Assembly: GCA_038248955.1 (NCBI GenBank)
Contig: JBBRWW010000001.1
Span: 12,662-76,661, forward strand
DNA from: Lysobacter_K sp038248955
GTDB taxonomy: Bacteria; Pseudomonadota; Gammaproteobacteria; Xanthomonadales; Xanthomonadaceae
DNA: 64,000 nt
Direction of reading: 5' to 3'
Both the position numbers and the translations under genes were made by a program. This document shows positions 25,956-34,731 of this stretch, one piece after another (positions within the stretch are counted from its first letter, which is position 1; each line of letters starts with the position of its first letter). Below the pieces are notes generated by a model. The model worked only from the letters and a program-made list of their open reading frames with translations. It was not told where the DNA came from and did no database searches.

Positions 25956-28649
25956 ATGGATCATCCCTTCGTACCGCCCGCCGGCGCGGCCGGCAGCCAC
26001 GACCCCAGCGGCTTCGTGCGCGTGCGCGGCGCGCGCGAGCACAACCTCAAGGATGTCGATGTCGATATCCCCCGCGACGCGCTGGTGGTGTTCTCGGGCG
26101 TCTCGGGTTCGGGAAAATCGTCGCTGGCGTTCGGTACGATCTACGCCGAGGCGCAGCGCCGCTACTTCGAGTCGGTCGCGCCGTATGCGCGCCGGCTGAT
26201 CGACCAGGTCGGCGTGCCCGACGTCGACACGATCGACGGGCTGCCCCCGGCGGTGGCGCTGCAGCAGCAGCGCGGGACGCCGAGCGTGCGCTCGTCGCTG
26301 GGCAGCGTGACCACGCTGTCGAGCCTGCTGCGGATGCTGTACTCGCGGGCCGGCAGTTACCCGCCCCAACAGCCGATGTTGTATGCCGAGGATTTCTCGC
26401 CCAATACCGCGCAGGGCGCGTGCCCGAACTGCCACGGCCTGGGGTTTGTCTACGAGGTGACCGAGCGTTCGATGGTGCCCGACCCTTCGCTGAGCATCCG
26501 CGAGCGCGCGATCGCGTCGTGGCCGCCGGCTTGGCACGGGCAGAACCTGCGCGACATCCTGGTCACGAGGGGGGTCGACGTCGACAGGCCCTGGCGCGAG
26601 TTGCCGAAGACGCAGCGCGACTGGATCCTGTTCACCGCCGAGCAGCCCACCGCGCCGGTGTATGCCGGCTTCACCCCGGCCGAAACGCGCGCGGCGCTGC
26701 GCCGCAAGGCGGAGCCGAGCTATATCGGTACATTCACCGGCGCGCGCCGTTACGTGCTGCATACCTTCGCCACCAGCCAGAGCGCACTGATGAAGAAGCG
26801 CGTGTCGCGCTTCATGGTCGGCAGTGAGTGTCCGGTCTGCGACGGCCGTCGCCTCAAGCCCGAGGCGCTGTCGGTCACGTTCGCGGGCCTCGACATCGGC
26901 ACGCTGTCGCGGTTGCCGCTCAACCGCATGGTGGACGTGCTGAAGCCGGCCGCGGAAGGGAATTTCGAGGACGCGGGGTTGATCGACCAGGCCCCCGGGC
27001 GCGTGGCCAAGGCGGGCCTCAGCCGGGCCGAGGCCCGCAAGGACACCGCGCGGCGTGTCGCCGCAGGCGGCTCGGCGCACGCGGGCGGCTCGGACGTGCG
27101 GCGCACCCCCAACCTGTCCCAGGAGAAGCGCATCGCGGCGCAGCGCATCGCCCATGACCTGGTCACGCGCATCGCCACGCTGCAGGCGCTTGGGCTGGGT
27201 TACCTGTCGATGGACCGAACCACGCCGACGCTGTCCCCGGGCGAACTGCAGCGCCTGCGGCTGGCGACGCAGATCCGCTCCAACCTGTTCGGCGTGGTGT
27301 ACGTGCTCGACGAGCCGTCGGCGGGGCTGCATCCAGCCGACAGCGAGGCGCTGCACCGCGCCCTGGACGACCTCAAGCGGTCCGGCAACACGATTTTCGT
27401 GGTCGAGCACGACCTCGACACCATGCGCCGCGCCGACTGGCTGGTGGATGTCGGTCCGGATGCCGGCGAGCACGGCGGCCAGGTGCTCTACAGCGGTCCA
27501 CCGGCGGGACTGCGCGCGGTTGGCAATTCGCACACTGCGCGCTATCTGTTCGCCAGCGAAGTCGCGGCGCCCCGTACGCCTCGTCCGGCGGCCGCATGGA
27601 TGGAACTGCGCGGCGTCACGCGCAACAACCTGCGCGGCATCGACGTGCGTTTGCCGATTGGCGTGCTCACGGCCGTGACCGGCGTGTCGGGTTCGGGCAA
27701 GTCGAGCCTGGTCAGCCAGGCGCTCGTCGAACTGGTTGGCGAGCACCTTGGCCATGAGCCGGTCGCCGCCGAGCGACCGGGTTACGACGGCGAGGGCGAA
27801 GAGCTGCAACCGACCATCGTGGCCGCGACCGCCGGGCGCCTGCACGCCGGCGGCGACGCGATCCGCCGGCTCGTCAACGTCGACCAGAAACCCATCGGCC
27901 GCACGCCGCGTTCGAACCTCGCGACCTACACCGGGCTGTTCGACCACGTGCGCAAGCTGTTCGCCGCCACCAAGGCCGCCAAGGCGCGGCGCTACGATGC
28001 CGGCCGTTTTTCCTTCAACGTCGCCAAGGGCCGCTGCGATACGTGTGAGGGCGAAGGCTTCGTCAGCGTCGAGTTGCTCTTCATGCCGAGCGTGTACGCG
28101 CCGTGCCCTGCCTGCCACGGTGCGCGTTACAACGCCAAGACGCTGGAAATCACCTGGGGTGGGCGCAATATCGCCCAGGTACTCGCGATGACCGTCGACG
28201 AGGCCGACGTGTTCTTCGGTGCCGAACCCGCCATCCGCAAGCCGCTGGCGCTGCTGCGCGCGATCGGCCTGGGCTACCTGCGCCTGGGCCAACCGGCGAC
28301 CGAGCTGTCCGGCGGCGAGGCCCAGCGCATCAAGCTGGCCACCGAGTTGCAGCGCGCCCAGCGCGGCGACACGCTGTACGTGCTCGACGAGCCCACCACC
28401 GGCCTGCACCCGTTCGATGTCGACAAGTTGATGGCGCAGCTGCACGGGCTGGTCGATGCCGGCAACACCGTGATCATCGTCGAGCACGAACTGCGCGTGA
28501 TCGCCGACAGCGACTGGGTCATCGACGTTGGCCCCGGCGCGGGCGAGGAGGGCGGGCGGATCGTCGCCAGTGGCACGCCGAAGGCAGTCAGTCGCGCCAA
28601 GGCCAGCCGAACCGCGCCGTACCTGCGGCGATGGTTCGCGCAGACCTAG
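25956..28649 (+). CDS. UvrA2-type excinuclease ABC subunit A paralogue
   Basis: A tandem-ABC ATPase of 897 residues related to UvrA. Walker A motifs GVSGSGKSS lie at about 48-56 and 577-585. ABC signatures are LSPGELQRLRLA (about 424; Pro replaces Gly) and LSGGEAQRIKLA (about 784). Zinc-finger cysteines are in CPNCHGLG, CPVCDG, CDTCEGEG and CPACHG. After LLRMLYSRAG the sequence passes almost directly to AEDFSPNTAQGACPNC, so the roughly 110-residue UvrB-binding domain of true UvrA is missing. That is the class II UvrA pattern (UvrA2 of Deinococcus, DrrC-like proteins), linked to DNA damage or drug tolerance. An Ala/Arg-rich insert precedes RTPNLSQEK. It is transcribed alone. Confidence 0.9.
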   Translation: MDHPFVPPAGAAGSHDPSGFVRVRGAREHNLKDVDVDIPRDALVVFSGVSGSGKSSLAFGTIYAEAQRRYFESVAPYARRLIDQVGVPDVDTIDGLPPAVALQQQRGTPSVRSSLGSVTTLSSLLRMLYSRAGSYPPQQPMLYAEDFSPNTAQGACPNCHGLGFVYEVTERSMVPDPSLSIRERAIASWPPAWHGQNLRDILVTRGVDVDRPWRELPKTQRDWILFTAEQPTAPVYAGFTPAETRAALRRKAEPSYIGTFTGARRYVLHTFATSQSALMKKRVSRFMVGSECPVCDGRRLKPEALSVTFAGLDIGTLSRLPLNRMVDVLKPAAEGNFEDAGLIDQAPGRVAKAGLSRAEARKDTARRVAAGGSAHAGGSDVRRTPNLSQEKRIAAQRIAHDLVTRIATLQALGLGYLSMDRTTPTLSPGELQRLRLATQIRSNLFGVVYVLDEPSAGLHPADSEALHRALDDLKRSGNTIFVVEHDLDTMRRADWLVDVGPDAGEHGGQVLYSGPPAGLRAVGNSHTARYLFASEVAAPRTPRPAAAWMELRGVTRNNLRGIDVRLPIGVLTAVTGVSGSGKSSLVSQALVELVGEHLGHEPVAAERPGYDGEGEELQPTIVAATAGRLHAGGDAIRRLVNVDQKPIGRTPRSNLATYTGLFDHVRKLFAATKAAKARRYDAGRFSFNVAKGRCDTCEGEGFVSVELLFMPSVYAPCPACHGARYNAKTLEITWGGRNIAQVLAMTVDEADVFFGAEPAIRKPLALLRAIGLGYLRLGQPATELSGGEAQRIKLATELQRAQRGDTLYVLDEPTTGLHPFDVDKLMAQLHGLVDAGNTVIIVEHELRVIADSDWVIDVGPGAGEEGGRIVASGTPKAVSRAKASRTAPYLRRWFAQT

Positions 28650-28718
28650 CGGCCCTGGAATCAGGCTCGGGCACTGCGCTTGGCGGGCGAGGGGTGCAAC
28701 GCGTTGCTGCGTTGTCGC

Positions 28719-29177
28719 CTACTGGGCCGAAAGCATCTTGTGCATGCGCTGGTAATCCTTGCGGTACTGCTTGGCCAGGCGCGTCTTCTGCGCGTCGCCG
28801 AGGATCTTGCCCGAGACCTGGAAGAACTTCGTTTCCTCCTCGCGCAAGTGGTGGTGGACCTTGTGCGAAAGCTCTCTGGCCTTGTCAAGCCACGCATCGC
28901 CGGCGGGTTCGAGCTTCTGCAGGTCCTCGACCAGTTCATCGATCTGGTGGTGCTCGTGCAGCGCGTGCCTGGCTGAATTCAGCCCCATGTCGTCCAGAAG
29001 CATTGGTGCGTACAGGAACCGCTCCTCAGCGGCCTCATGCGCCTGCAGTTCGATTCGCACCTGCGTGAAGCCGCTGATGCGTTCCTGCGTGCCGGGCTTG
29101 CTGCGCAGCAGCTTGCGCAGCTGCGAACGCTGGATCTCGTGGCTTTCGCGCAGGGCGTCGTAGATGGTTTCCGACAT
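28719..29177 (-). CDS. Hemerythrin-like (HHE) domain protein
   Basis: A 152-residue alpha-helical protein with hemerythrin/HHE metal-binding motifs: ESHEIQRSQL near residue 10, ELQAHEAAEERFLY (about 43-56), EHHQIDELVEDL (about 73-84) and VHHHLREEETKFF (about 107-119). These are spaced as in the four-helix diiron fold. Such proteins sense or scavenge O2, NO or reactive species, but the ligand here is unknown. It converges with the uvrA2 gene (69-base gap). It lies downstream of a broken response-regulator gene on the same strand. Confidence 0.85.
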   Translation of the reverse strand: MSETIYDALRESHEIQRSQLRKLLRSKPGTQERISGFTQVRIELQAHEAAEERFLYAPMLLDDMGLNSARHALHEHHQIDELVEDLQKLEPAGDAWLDKARELSHKVHHHLREEETKFFQVSGKILGDAQKTRLAKQYRKDYQRMHKMLSAQ

Positions 29178-29252
29178 GGCTTGGCTCCGGTGGGGCGGTT
29201 CGGGGGAGAGGATACGGACGCGCGTGTCAACGCGGTGGCACGCGTTACGACG

Positions 29253-29827
29253 TCATCGCCAGTCGCAGGCATCGCGGGGCGATGCCGCCGCGTTGCTGAG
29301 AAACGTGCCCAACGTCCGGCGCACCTGGGCGAAGTCCACCGGTTTGACCCGGTGGGCCTTGAAGCCGGCCTGCGCCGCGCGTAGGTGGTCGCCGCGCTGG
29401 CCGTATCCGGTCAGCGCGACCAGCCTGATGGCGTCGCCACGGCACTCGCGCGGCCGCCGTGCCAGTTCGTAGCCATCCATGACCGGCAGGCCCATGTCGA
29501 GCAACGCCGCTTCAGGCTGGAGCTGGCCGACGATGCGCAGGGGGGTCGTGCCGTCGGCGGCCGTGCGTACGTCGAAACCGACCATCCGCAACGCCATCGC
29601 CATCGCCAGCGTCGACGCAGCGTCGATGTGTCGACCAGCACGATGCGGCCCACGGCGCTGGCGACGGTCTGGGTGGCGAGGAGGTCCTCAGCGGCCGCGC
29701 CACGGTCGCTGCCGGCCAGCGGCGACGACAGCGCGGCGTTGACCTGGTGGGCGAGGTGTGTGCGGGCGGCAGCCGTGTCGACCTGGTCGGTGTGTACGGC
29801 GACGATGTCGGCGTGGGGTACTTGCAA
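29253..29827 (-). pseudogene. Frameshifted response-regulator receiver domain
   Basis: Two overlapping minus-strand frames together look like one receiver protein. The upstream frame (about 29827 down to 29630) ends GRIVLVD and then becomes an Arg/Trp-rich nonsense stretch. The downstream frame (from about 29628) reads DAASTLAMAMALRMVGFDVRTAADG, then the phospho-acceptor region LLDMGLPVMDGYEL, ALTGYGQ and HRVKPVD. The join at 29629/29630 reads GTCGAC-ACATCGACGCT. A loss of four bases from a GTCGACGACAACATCGACGCT-like original (Val-Asp-Asp-Asn-Ile-Asp-Ala) would explain it. The first half is not recognised and could be the tail of a sensor kinase or an N-terminal extension. A sequencing error cannot be excluded. 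Confidence 0.65.
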
Positions 29828-29950
29828 GGTGCTGGCGTGCGTCCGTCACCCAGACCTGTTGGGAAGGCCCGCGGGCAGGCCGCCCGTTCGGCCGGTGGGC
29901 GTGGGCGGACGACGCAAAGCGCGCCATGCTGAACTTTCCCGCGCATGGAG

Positions 29951-29974
29951 AAAAGGCCCCGAACGGGGCCTTTT
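29951..29974 (-). terminator. Terminator after the glycine-zipper gene
   Basis: AAAAGGCCCCG AA CGGGGCCTTTT is an 11-bp stem with a two-base loop (four in practice), followed on the minus strand by C then mixed sequence. It lies 21 bases after the stop of the gene at 29995-30498 and separates it from the receiver pseudogene. Confidence 0.8.
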
Positions 29975-29994
29975 CTCGATGCTGGCGGCGCGGT

Positions 29995-30498
29995 TTAGCG
30001 GCCGTCGCCGTCCGCGTCGCCCGGAATCGCGCGTTCGACGCGATGCCATGCGGCCTTCGTCGCGTGCTTGGCGTCGTCCCACGCCACGCGCGAATTGCCC
30101 TTGGTGCGTTCGTAGTCGTTGCGCAGGTCCGTTTCGGCCTGGTCGAACGTCCGGTCGGCGTACTTGGCACGGTTCTCGTAACCGGTGCGATAGGCGGGCG
30201 CGTACTCGTTGTAGTCGTAGTCCTTGTTGACGTACGCCTCGTGCTTGTAGTTTTCCTGCCAGTAGGCGTTTTCCGCGGTCGGGTTGACGGCTTCGCCGGC
30301 GGCCTTGCCACCCAGGCCACCCACCACCGCGCCGATCGCACCGCCGACAACCGTGCCCACCGGGCCGGCCACCGAACCCACCACTGCGCCGGCGGTCGCG
30401 CCAGCGGCGGCACCTACGCCCGTGCCGATCGGATGCGCGCCCGGGGCGCCGCTGATCGGATCCCGATTCATGTCGGTGGTGTCTTTGTGATTCGTCAT
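29995..30498 (-). CDS. Glycine-zipper domain protein, unknown function
   Basis: A 167-residue protein. It has a hydrophilic N-terminus, then a Gly/Ala-rich segment with repeated small residues (GVGAAAGATAGAVVGSVAG and GGAIGAVVGGLGGKAAGE, about 28-68) typical of glycine-zipper membrane-inserting proteins. A Tyr/Asn/Asp-rich region follows (NYKHEAYVNKDYDYNEYAP, about 83-101), and then DDAKHATKAAWHRVERAIPG at the end. There is no cleavable signal peptide. Proteins of this layout are common in Xanthomonadaceae and Burkholderiales as stress-induced hypotheticals; the role is not known to me. It is transcribed alone with its own terminator, divergent from the cls gene. Confidence 0.7.
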   Translation of the reverse strand: MTNHKDTTDMNRDPISGAPGAHPIGTGVGAAAGATAGAVVGSVAGPVGTVVGGAIGAVVGGLGGKAAGEAVNPTAENAYWQENYKHEAYVNKDYDYNEYAPAYRTGYENRAKYADRTFDQAETDLRNDYERTKGNSRVAWDDAKHATKAAWHRVERAIPGDADGDGR

Positions 30499-30790
30499 GT
30501 TCGTTCCTTTGAGGGGGCGGCATCAGACCGCGGGGGAAGGGCAAATGTGCTCGCGGCCAAGTCAACGTGACGTCAATGCCGCGCGGTGCGTAAAGCCCGT
30601 GTTGGGGATCGCGAACGCGGTTAGAAAATGGCGCCGCGCGACGCGGACAGCGCGTCAAGCGCAACGACCGGCGCGGTGCCATGCTCGCCGCGTGCAGTCC
30701 GCACGTGGCACCCGATTGTCGCGAATGCGGCTCGCCGGCGTACCCTACCAACCTTGCGGTCGCGCTCCACCGACGCCCGCTCCCTCCGCT

Positions 30791-32200
30791 ATGGAAAAGC
30801 TCATGCCGCATTGGTTGGTTGTCTTGCTGGTCGTCGCGTGGCTCGCTTACGTGGTCGTGCTGTCGGGATGGATCATGCTGCAGCGCCGCGAGCCGGTGGC
30901 CACGCTCGCATGGATCATGGCGCTGGCGTTCCTGCCCTACCTGGGCTTCGTGATCTACCACCTGTTCGGGCCGCAGCGCATCAACCGCTCGGGGCTTCGC
31001 CGCGAAACATCGCACAGGGCGGTCGGTGGACGCGGCGAGCGCAAGGGCAACAGCGACGCCGCTGCGCTCAACCGCATGGCGCAGGCAATGACGGGGTTTC
31101 CTCCGGCCACCGCCAGTCGCGTGGACCTGCTGGTTGACGGCGGCGTGACCTATGACGCCCTCGTCAAGGCGATCGAAGCCTCCACGCAGACCGTCCATGT
31201 CGAGTACTACATCTATGCCGGTGACCGCACCGGCACGCGGATCCGCGATGCCCTGATCGAACGTGCCAAAGCTGGCGTCAAGGTACGGATGCTGCTCGAC
31301 GGGGTCGGCTCGCCACTCGCGCGCAAGTTCGTCAAGCCCCTGCACGACGCCGGCGTCGAGGTGGCGTTCTTCCACCCGGTGCGGTGGTGGATGATGCCGT
31401 TCGCGCGGCCCAAGCTCAACATGCGCAGCCACCGCAAGATCGTGATCTGCGATGGAACGGTCGGGTTCACCGGCGGTATCAACGTGACCGACGACGAGAA
31501 CGATCAACTCAATACCGAGGCGTTCCACGACCTGCACATGCGCGTCGAGGGCGACGTAGTGCGCTGGCTGCAGGTTGCTTGGCTGGAGGACTGGAACTAC
31601 GTGACCGACAACGCCATTTCCGGCGAGGGCGTGCTGGTCGCGGCGCAGCCCGGCCCGATCAGCGCGCAGGTCATTCCGGCCGGACCCGACAACGACTTGG
31701 AGCCCATCCACCGCGTGCAGGTCGAGGCGATCCACCGCGCCGAAAAGCGCGTCTGGCTGGCAACGCCGTATTTCGTCCCCAGCCGCGCGGCACTGTTCGC
31801 GCTGGAAGGCGCGGCGATGCGCGGGCTGGATGTCCGGGTGGTGGTACCCAAGCGCAGCGACTCGCGCATGGTCACTGCAGCGGCACGTTCGTATTTCGAC
31901 AAGCTGCTCAAGGCGGGCGTGCGCGTGTACGAATACGGGCCGCGTATGCTGCACACCAAGGCGCTGCTGGCGGACGACGACGTCGCGATCCTGGGCACGT
32001 CCAATTTCGACACGCGCAGCTTCGCGCTCAACTTCGAGATCGTGTTGATGTTCTGCAACGAAGCCGTAGCCGCCGAACTGGCGCGCACCATGGCCGACGA
32101 CATGGAGGTGGCGACAGAGGTCACTCCGGCGTCGACCAAGCCGCCCTTCCTGTCGCGCCTGTCGGAAGCGGCGGCGCGACTGCTGGCACCGATCCTGTAA
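30791..32200 (+). CDS. cls: Cardiolipin synthase, phospholipase-D type (ClsA-like)
   Basis: Joins two phosphatidylglycerols (or PG with another phospholipid) into cardiolipin at the inner membrane. It has 469 residues. Two N-terminal membrane helices (about 7-27 and 38-56, with ATLAWIMALAFLPYLGFVIYHLFG) are typical of ClsA. The two HKD catalytic motifs are SHRKIVICDG (about 216) and LHTKALLADD (about 387). TPYFVPS and LGTSNFDTRSF also fit. The ATG at 30791 (MEKLMPHW) is used; 30803 is an alternative. A second, more divergent PLD synthase is at 39916-41412. Confidence 0.92.
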   Translation: MEKLMPHWLVVLLVVAWLAYVVVLSGWIMLQRREPVATLAWIMALAFLPYLGFVIYHLFGPQRINRSGLRRETSHRAVGGRGERKGNSDAAALNRMAQAMTGFPPATASRVDLLVDGGVTYDALVKAIEASTQTVHVEYYIYAGDRTGTRIRDALIERAKAGVKVRMLLDGVGSPLARKFVKPLHDAGVEVAFFHPVRWWMMPFARPKLNMRSHRKIVICDGTVGFTGGINVTDDENDQLNTEAFHDLHMRVEGDVVRWLQVAWLEDWNYVTDNAISGEGVLVAAQPGPISAQVIPAGPDNDLEPIHRVQVEAIHRAEKRVWLATPYFVPSRAALFALEGAAMRGLDVRVVVPKRSDSRMVTAAARSYFDKLLKAGVRVYEYGPRMLHTKALLADDDVAILGTSNFDTRSFALNFEIVLMFCNEAVAAELARTMADDMEVATEVTPASTKPPFLSRLSEAAARLLAPIL

Positions 32201-32350
32201 TCCGCCGAAGCTACGCGCGGCCGGCATCGTGGGCCGCCGTCGCACGAGCGACACTTGCACGAACGTGCCCGCGTGCGCTGCCATTGCCGGTGTTCCGGCG
32301 TTGCACCACATGGGCCGGCCCAATCGAAATCCCGACCAAGGAATCGAACG

Positions 32351-32917
32351 ATGACCAGCAACAGTGCCCGGGACTCATCAGCGCAGCGGTGGTTTGGAAA
32401 GGGCTTCGCGGACCTTGGCGAGATAGAGCGCAACGTCATGGAATGGGCCGCGGTGGGAAAGCTCGTCAGCAGGGACACCAACCGCTCGTATTCCGATGAA
32501 CTCACGTTTGGCCAGCGCCTGGCCGACAAGGTGGCCAAGTTCGGCGGATCCTGGACGTTCATCCTGCTGTTCGGGGCGACGCTGCTGCTGTGGACGGGGG
32601 TGAACACCCTCATCCTCCACAAACCCTTCGATCCCTACCCGTTCATCTTCCTCAACCTGTTGTTGTCGATGCTCGCCGCGATCCAGGCACCGGTGATCAT
32701 GATGAGCCAGAACCGGCAGTCGGTTAAGGATCGTCTCGACGCGGCGCACGACTACGAGGTGAACCTCAAGGCCGAGATCGAGATCATGGCGCTGCACGAA
32801 AAGCTCGACCATCTGCGCGGCGAGCAGGTGGCGCTGTTGCTCGCCAAGCAGCAGGAGCAGATCACCCTGCTCACCGACCTGTTGGCGGCCTCGCGCAAGC
32901 CCACTGGCGGCGACTGA
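32351..32917 (+). CDS. DUF1003 membrane protein
   Basis: A 188-residue protein of the DUF1003 family. Two central membrane helices (about 70-88 and 97-117: FILLFGATLLLWTGVNTL and FIFLNLLLSMLAAIQAPVIMM) contain the family motif YPFIFLNLLLS. MMSQNRQSVKDRLDAAHDYEVNLKAE follows, then a coiled-coil tail. The function is unknown. The ATG at 32351 has AAGGAATCG upstream. It follows cls by 150 bases on the same strand and may share its transcript. Confidence 0.9.
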   Translation: MTSNSARDSSAQRWFGKGFADLGEIERNVMEWAAVGKLVSRDTNRSYSDELTFGQRLADKVAKFGGSWTFILLFGATLLLWTGVNTLILHKPFDPYPFIFLNLLLSMLAAIQAPVIMMSQNRQSVKDRLDAAHDYEVNLKAEIEIMALHEKLDHLRGEQVALLLAKQQEQITLLTDLLAASRKPTGGD

Positions 32918-33088
32918 CTCGTCGGCCGGTCCATTCGACGAAGCAGGAATACAGCCGGGCGCTGGACACCAGGGGCCGCCGTTGCGACATGGATGCGGCC
33001 AACATATGCGCACGCGCAGTGCCATTCCAAGCCACGATGCCGACCGTGCAACGTCGCTGCGCCGCGGCACGTCGCCCGCGTGCGATCG

Positions 33089-33430
33089 TTACTCCACCGA
33101 TTCCACCGGCAAGCGCTCGCCCAGCCATCCCTGGATGCCGGCCGACATCACCCGCACGTTGGCATACCCCATGGCCTTGGCGCGTCGCGCCGCCGTGGGT
33201 GCCTTGCGGCACAGGGGGTTCGAACAATAGAACACCAGTGCGGTGTCCTTGTCGGTCGGCAAATCGGCATCCCTGAACTGCACGGGGTCGAGGTTGCGGG
33301 CGCCGGGGACGTGGGCCGCCGCCCAGCGCTCTGGCGCATTGACGTCAAACACCGCCGCCTGCCGCAGTGGCAACAGCCGGCTGAGGTCGACGCAGGAAAT
33401 GGACTTCACGCCCATCAGCATGGCGAACAT
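33089..33430 (-). CDS. Single-domain rhodanese-like protein
   Basis: A 113-residue rhodanese fold. It has FDVNAPERWAAAHVPGARNLD (the CH2A-like motif), and the presumed sulfur-carrying Cys in FYCSNPLCRKAP (about residue 70), with a second Cys five residues later. GYANVRVMSAGIQGWLG ends the domain. Rhodaneses move sulfane sulfur, but the substrate here is unknown. AAGGAGAG sits just ahead of the ATG. It follows the sigma factor gene (60-base gap, same strand), so the two may be co-transcribed. Confidence 0.88.
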   Translation of the reverse strand: MFAMLMGVKSISCVDLSRLLPLRQAAVFDVNAPERWAAAHVPGARNLDPVQFRDADLPTDKDTALVFYCSNPLCRKAPTAARRAKAMGYANVRVMSAGIQGWLGERLPVESVE

Positions 33431-33490
33431 TGGACTCTCCTTGGAAATCGCGGGTGCCGCGCGCCACGTCGTGGCCCGTGTGCGCCCGGC

Positions 33491-34486
33491 TTAGCGGTCG
33501 GGACGGTGGCGGCGGTGGATGTTGTGTCGACGGATGCCCAGTCCGATGATCGCCAGTGCGTACATTGCCGACACCGCCATCAAGGTCGTGGAGCTCCACA
33601 GGTGGTGTTTCGACCACCACAGCACCACGACGAAGCTCGTCATCAGTACGGCGTAGACGATGCCGTGGACCAGCAATTCGCGGCGCTCGACCGGGTTGCG
33701 GGCGCGGCCGACGTAACCGCGCACTTCCCACACCACCGCGCCCAGCACGAGGGCCACGGCGGCCAGGGCGCTGCCGATGACTCCCAGCAGCCCCTTGGTC
33801 GAGGCCGCCGCAGCGGTGGCGGCGCCGGCCTTGGCAGGGCCGGTCGTCAGCGACGCGGCGACGAGCGTGGTGAAGGCGATGCCCGGTGCGCTGCTGCGGG
33901 CGACGTCGCCGACCCGCGCCAGCAGCTCGGCGTGGAGCACGTCGCGCGCGCGCTGCAGGCGCTTGCGTACGGCGCCGTCGCTGAGCCCGAGCAGGTCCGC
34001 GACCTGGCGGCTGCTCTGTCCTTCGCGATAGAACAGCAGCAGGACTTCGCGGCATTCGTCCGGGATCTCGTCGAGCGCCTGCGCCAGCATCGCGAACTGC
34101 TCCGCGTTGTGGAACGCCGCTTCCGGACCGGGGCCGGCGTGGGGCGCATCGTGCATCCGCGTATCGGTCTCGCCCAGCAAAATTTCCTGGTGCCGCCGAC
34201 GCCGGACATGGTCGATGGCCTGGTTGCGGGTCACCTGGCGCAGCCAGGGCAGCAGGCTTTCCGCGTGGTTCATGGCGGCCAGCTTCTGCCAGGCCTTGAG
34301 GTAGGTTTCCTGGGCGATGTCCTCGCTGAGCTGGACGTCGCGTGTCACCGCCAGCGCGACGCTCGCCACCATCCGCTGCGTCGCGCGGACGATCCGCGCG
34401 AACGCGTCCTGGTCGCCGCGCCGGGCGGCGACGAAGTCGGCCTCAAGGGCAGAGGTCAAGCTGCTGGACGTCATCGTCATGGTCAT
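33491..34486 (-). CDS. ECF-type sigma factor with C-terminal membrane domain
   Basis: A 331-residue protein where ordinary ECF sigma factors have about 180-200. Residues about 15-97 are region 2, with SEDIAQETYLKAWQKL (-10 recognition) and VTRNQAIDHVRRRR. Residues about 128-188 are region 4, with EIPDECREVLLLFYREGQSS and the HTH QVADLLGLSDGAVRKRLQRAR. After a small-residue linker (200-230) three membrane helices are predicted (about 232-253, 271-291, 300-318), then a basic tail. No separate anti-sigma gene is next to it. The membrane part may hold the factor at the membrane, but that is an inference. The ATG at 34486 (MTMTMTSSSL) follows GGTGA; an upstream ATG at 34669 is unsupported. Confidence 0.85.
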   Translation of the reverse strand: MTMTMTSSSLTSALEADFVAARRGDQDAFARIVRATQRMVASVALAVTRDVQLSEDIAQETYLKAWQKLAAMNHAESLLPWLRQVTRNQAIDHVRRRRHQEILLGETDTRMHDAPHAGPGPEAAFHNAEQFAMLAQALDEIPDECREVLLLFYREGQSSRQVADLLGLSDGAVRKRLQRARDVLHAELLARVGDVARSSAPGIAFTTLVAASLTTGPAKAGAATAAAASTKGLLGVIGSALAAVALVLGAVVWEVRGYVGRARNPVERRELLVHGIVYAVLMTSFVVVLWWSKHHLWSSTTLMAVSAMYALAIIGLGIRRHNIHRRHRPDR

Positions 34487-34731
34487 GTCGGGGTCACCGC
34501 CGTGGGTCGTGCCTTCAATACGAACGAGGGCGGGCGATGTGACAGACAGCGCCCCGGTGCCGGCCGATGCCATTGGAGGCCAACGGTACCGCACAGGCCC
34601 GGTGGTGTGCCGACAGCGGCTTGGCAACGCAATCGGGGCGCGCGCGGGCGATTGCCGGTCCGGGGACAATTGTCAGTGCGTGCGTGACCACCGGGCCCGC
34701 CCGTCCATCCAACTAGCGCGCCAGGGAGCCG

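Noticed and set aside
28690..28715. Terminator between uvrA2 and the hemerythrin gene (GCAACGCGTTGC palindrome)
   Set aside because: The palindrome has no loop and no T run; it is not convincing as a terminator.
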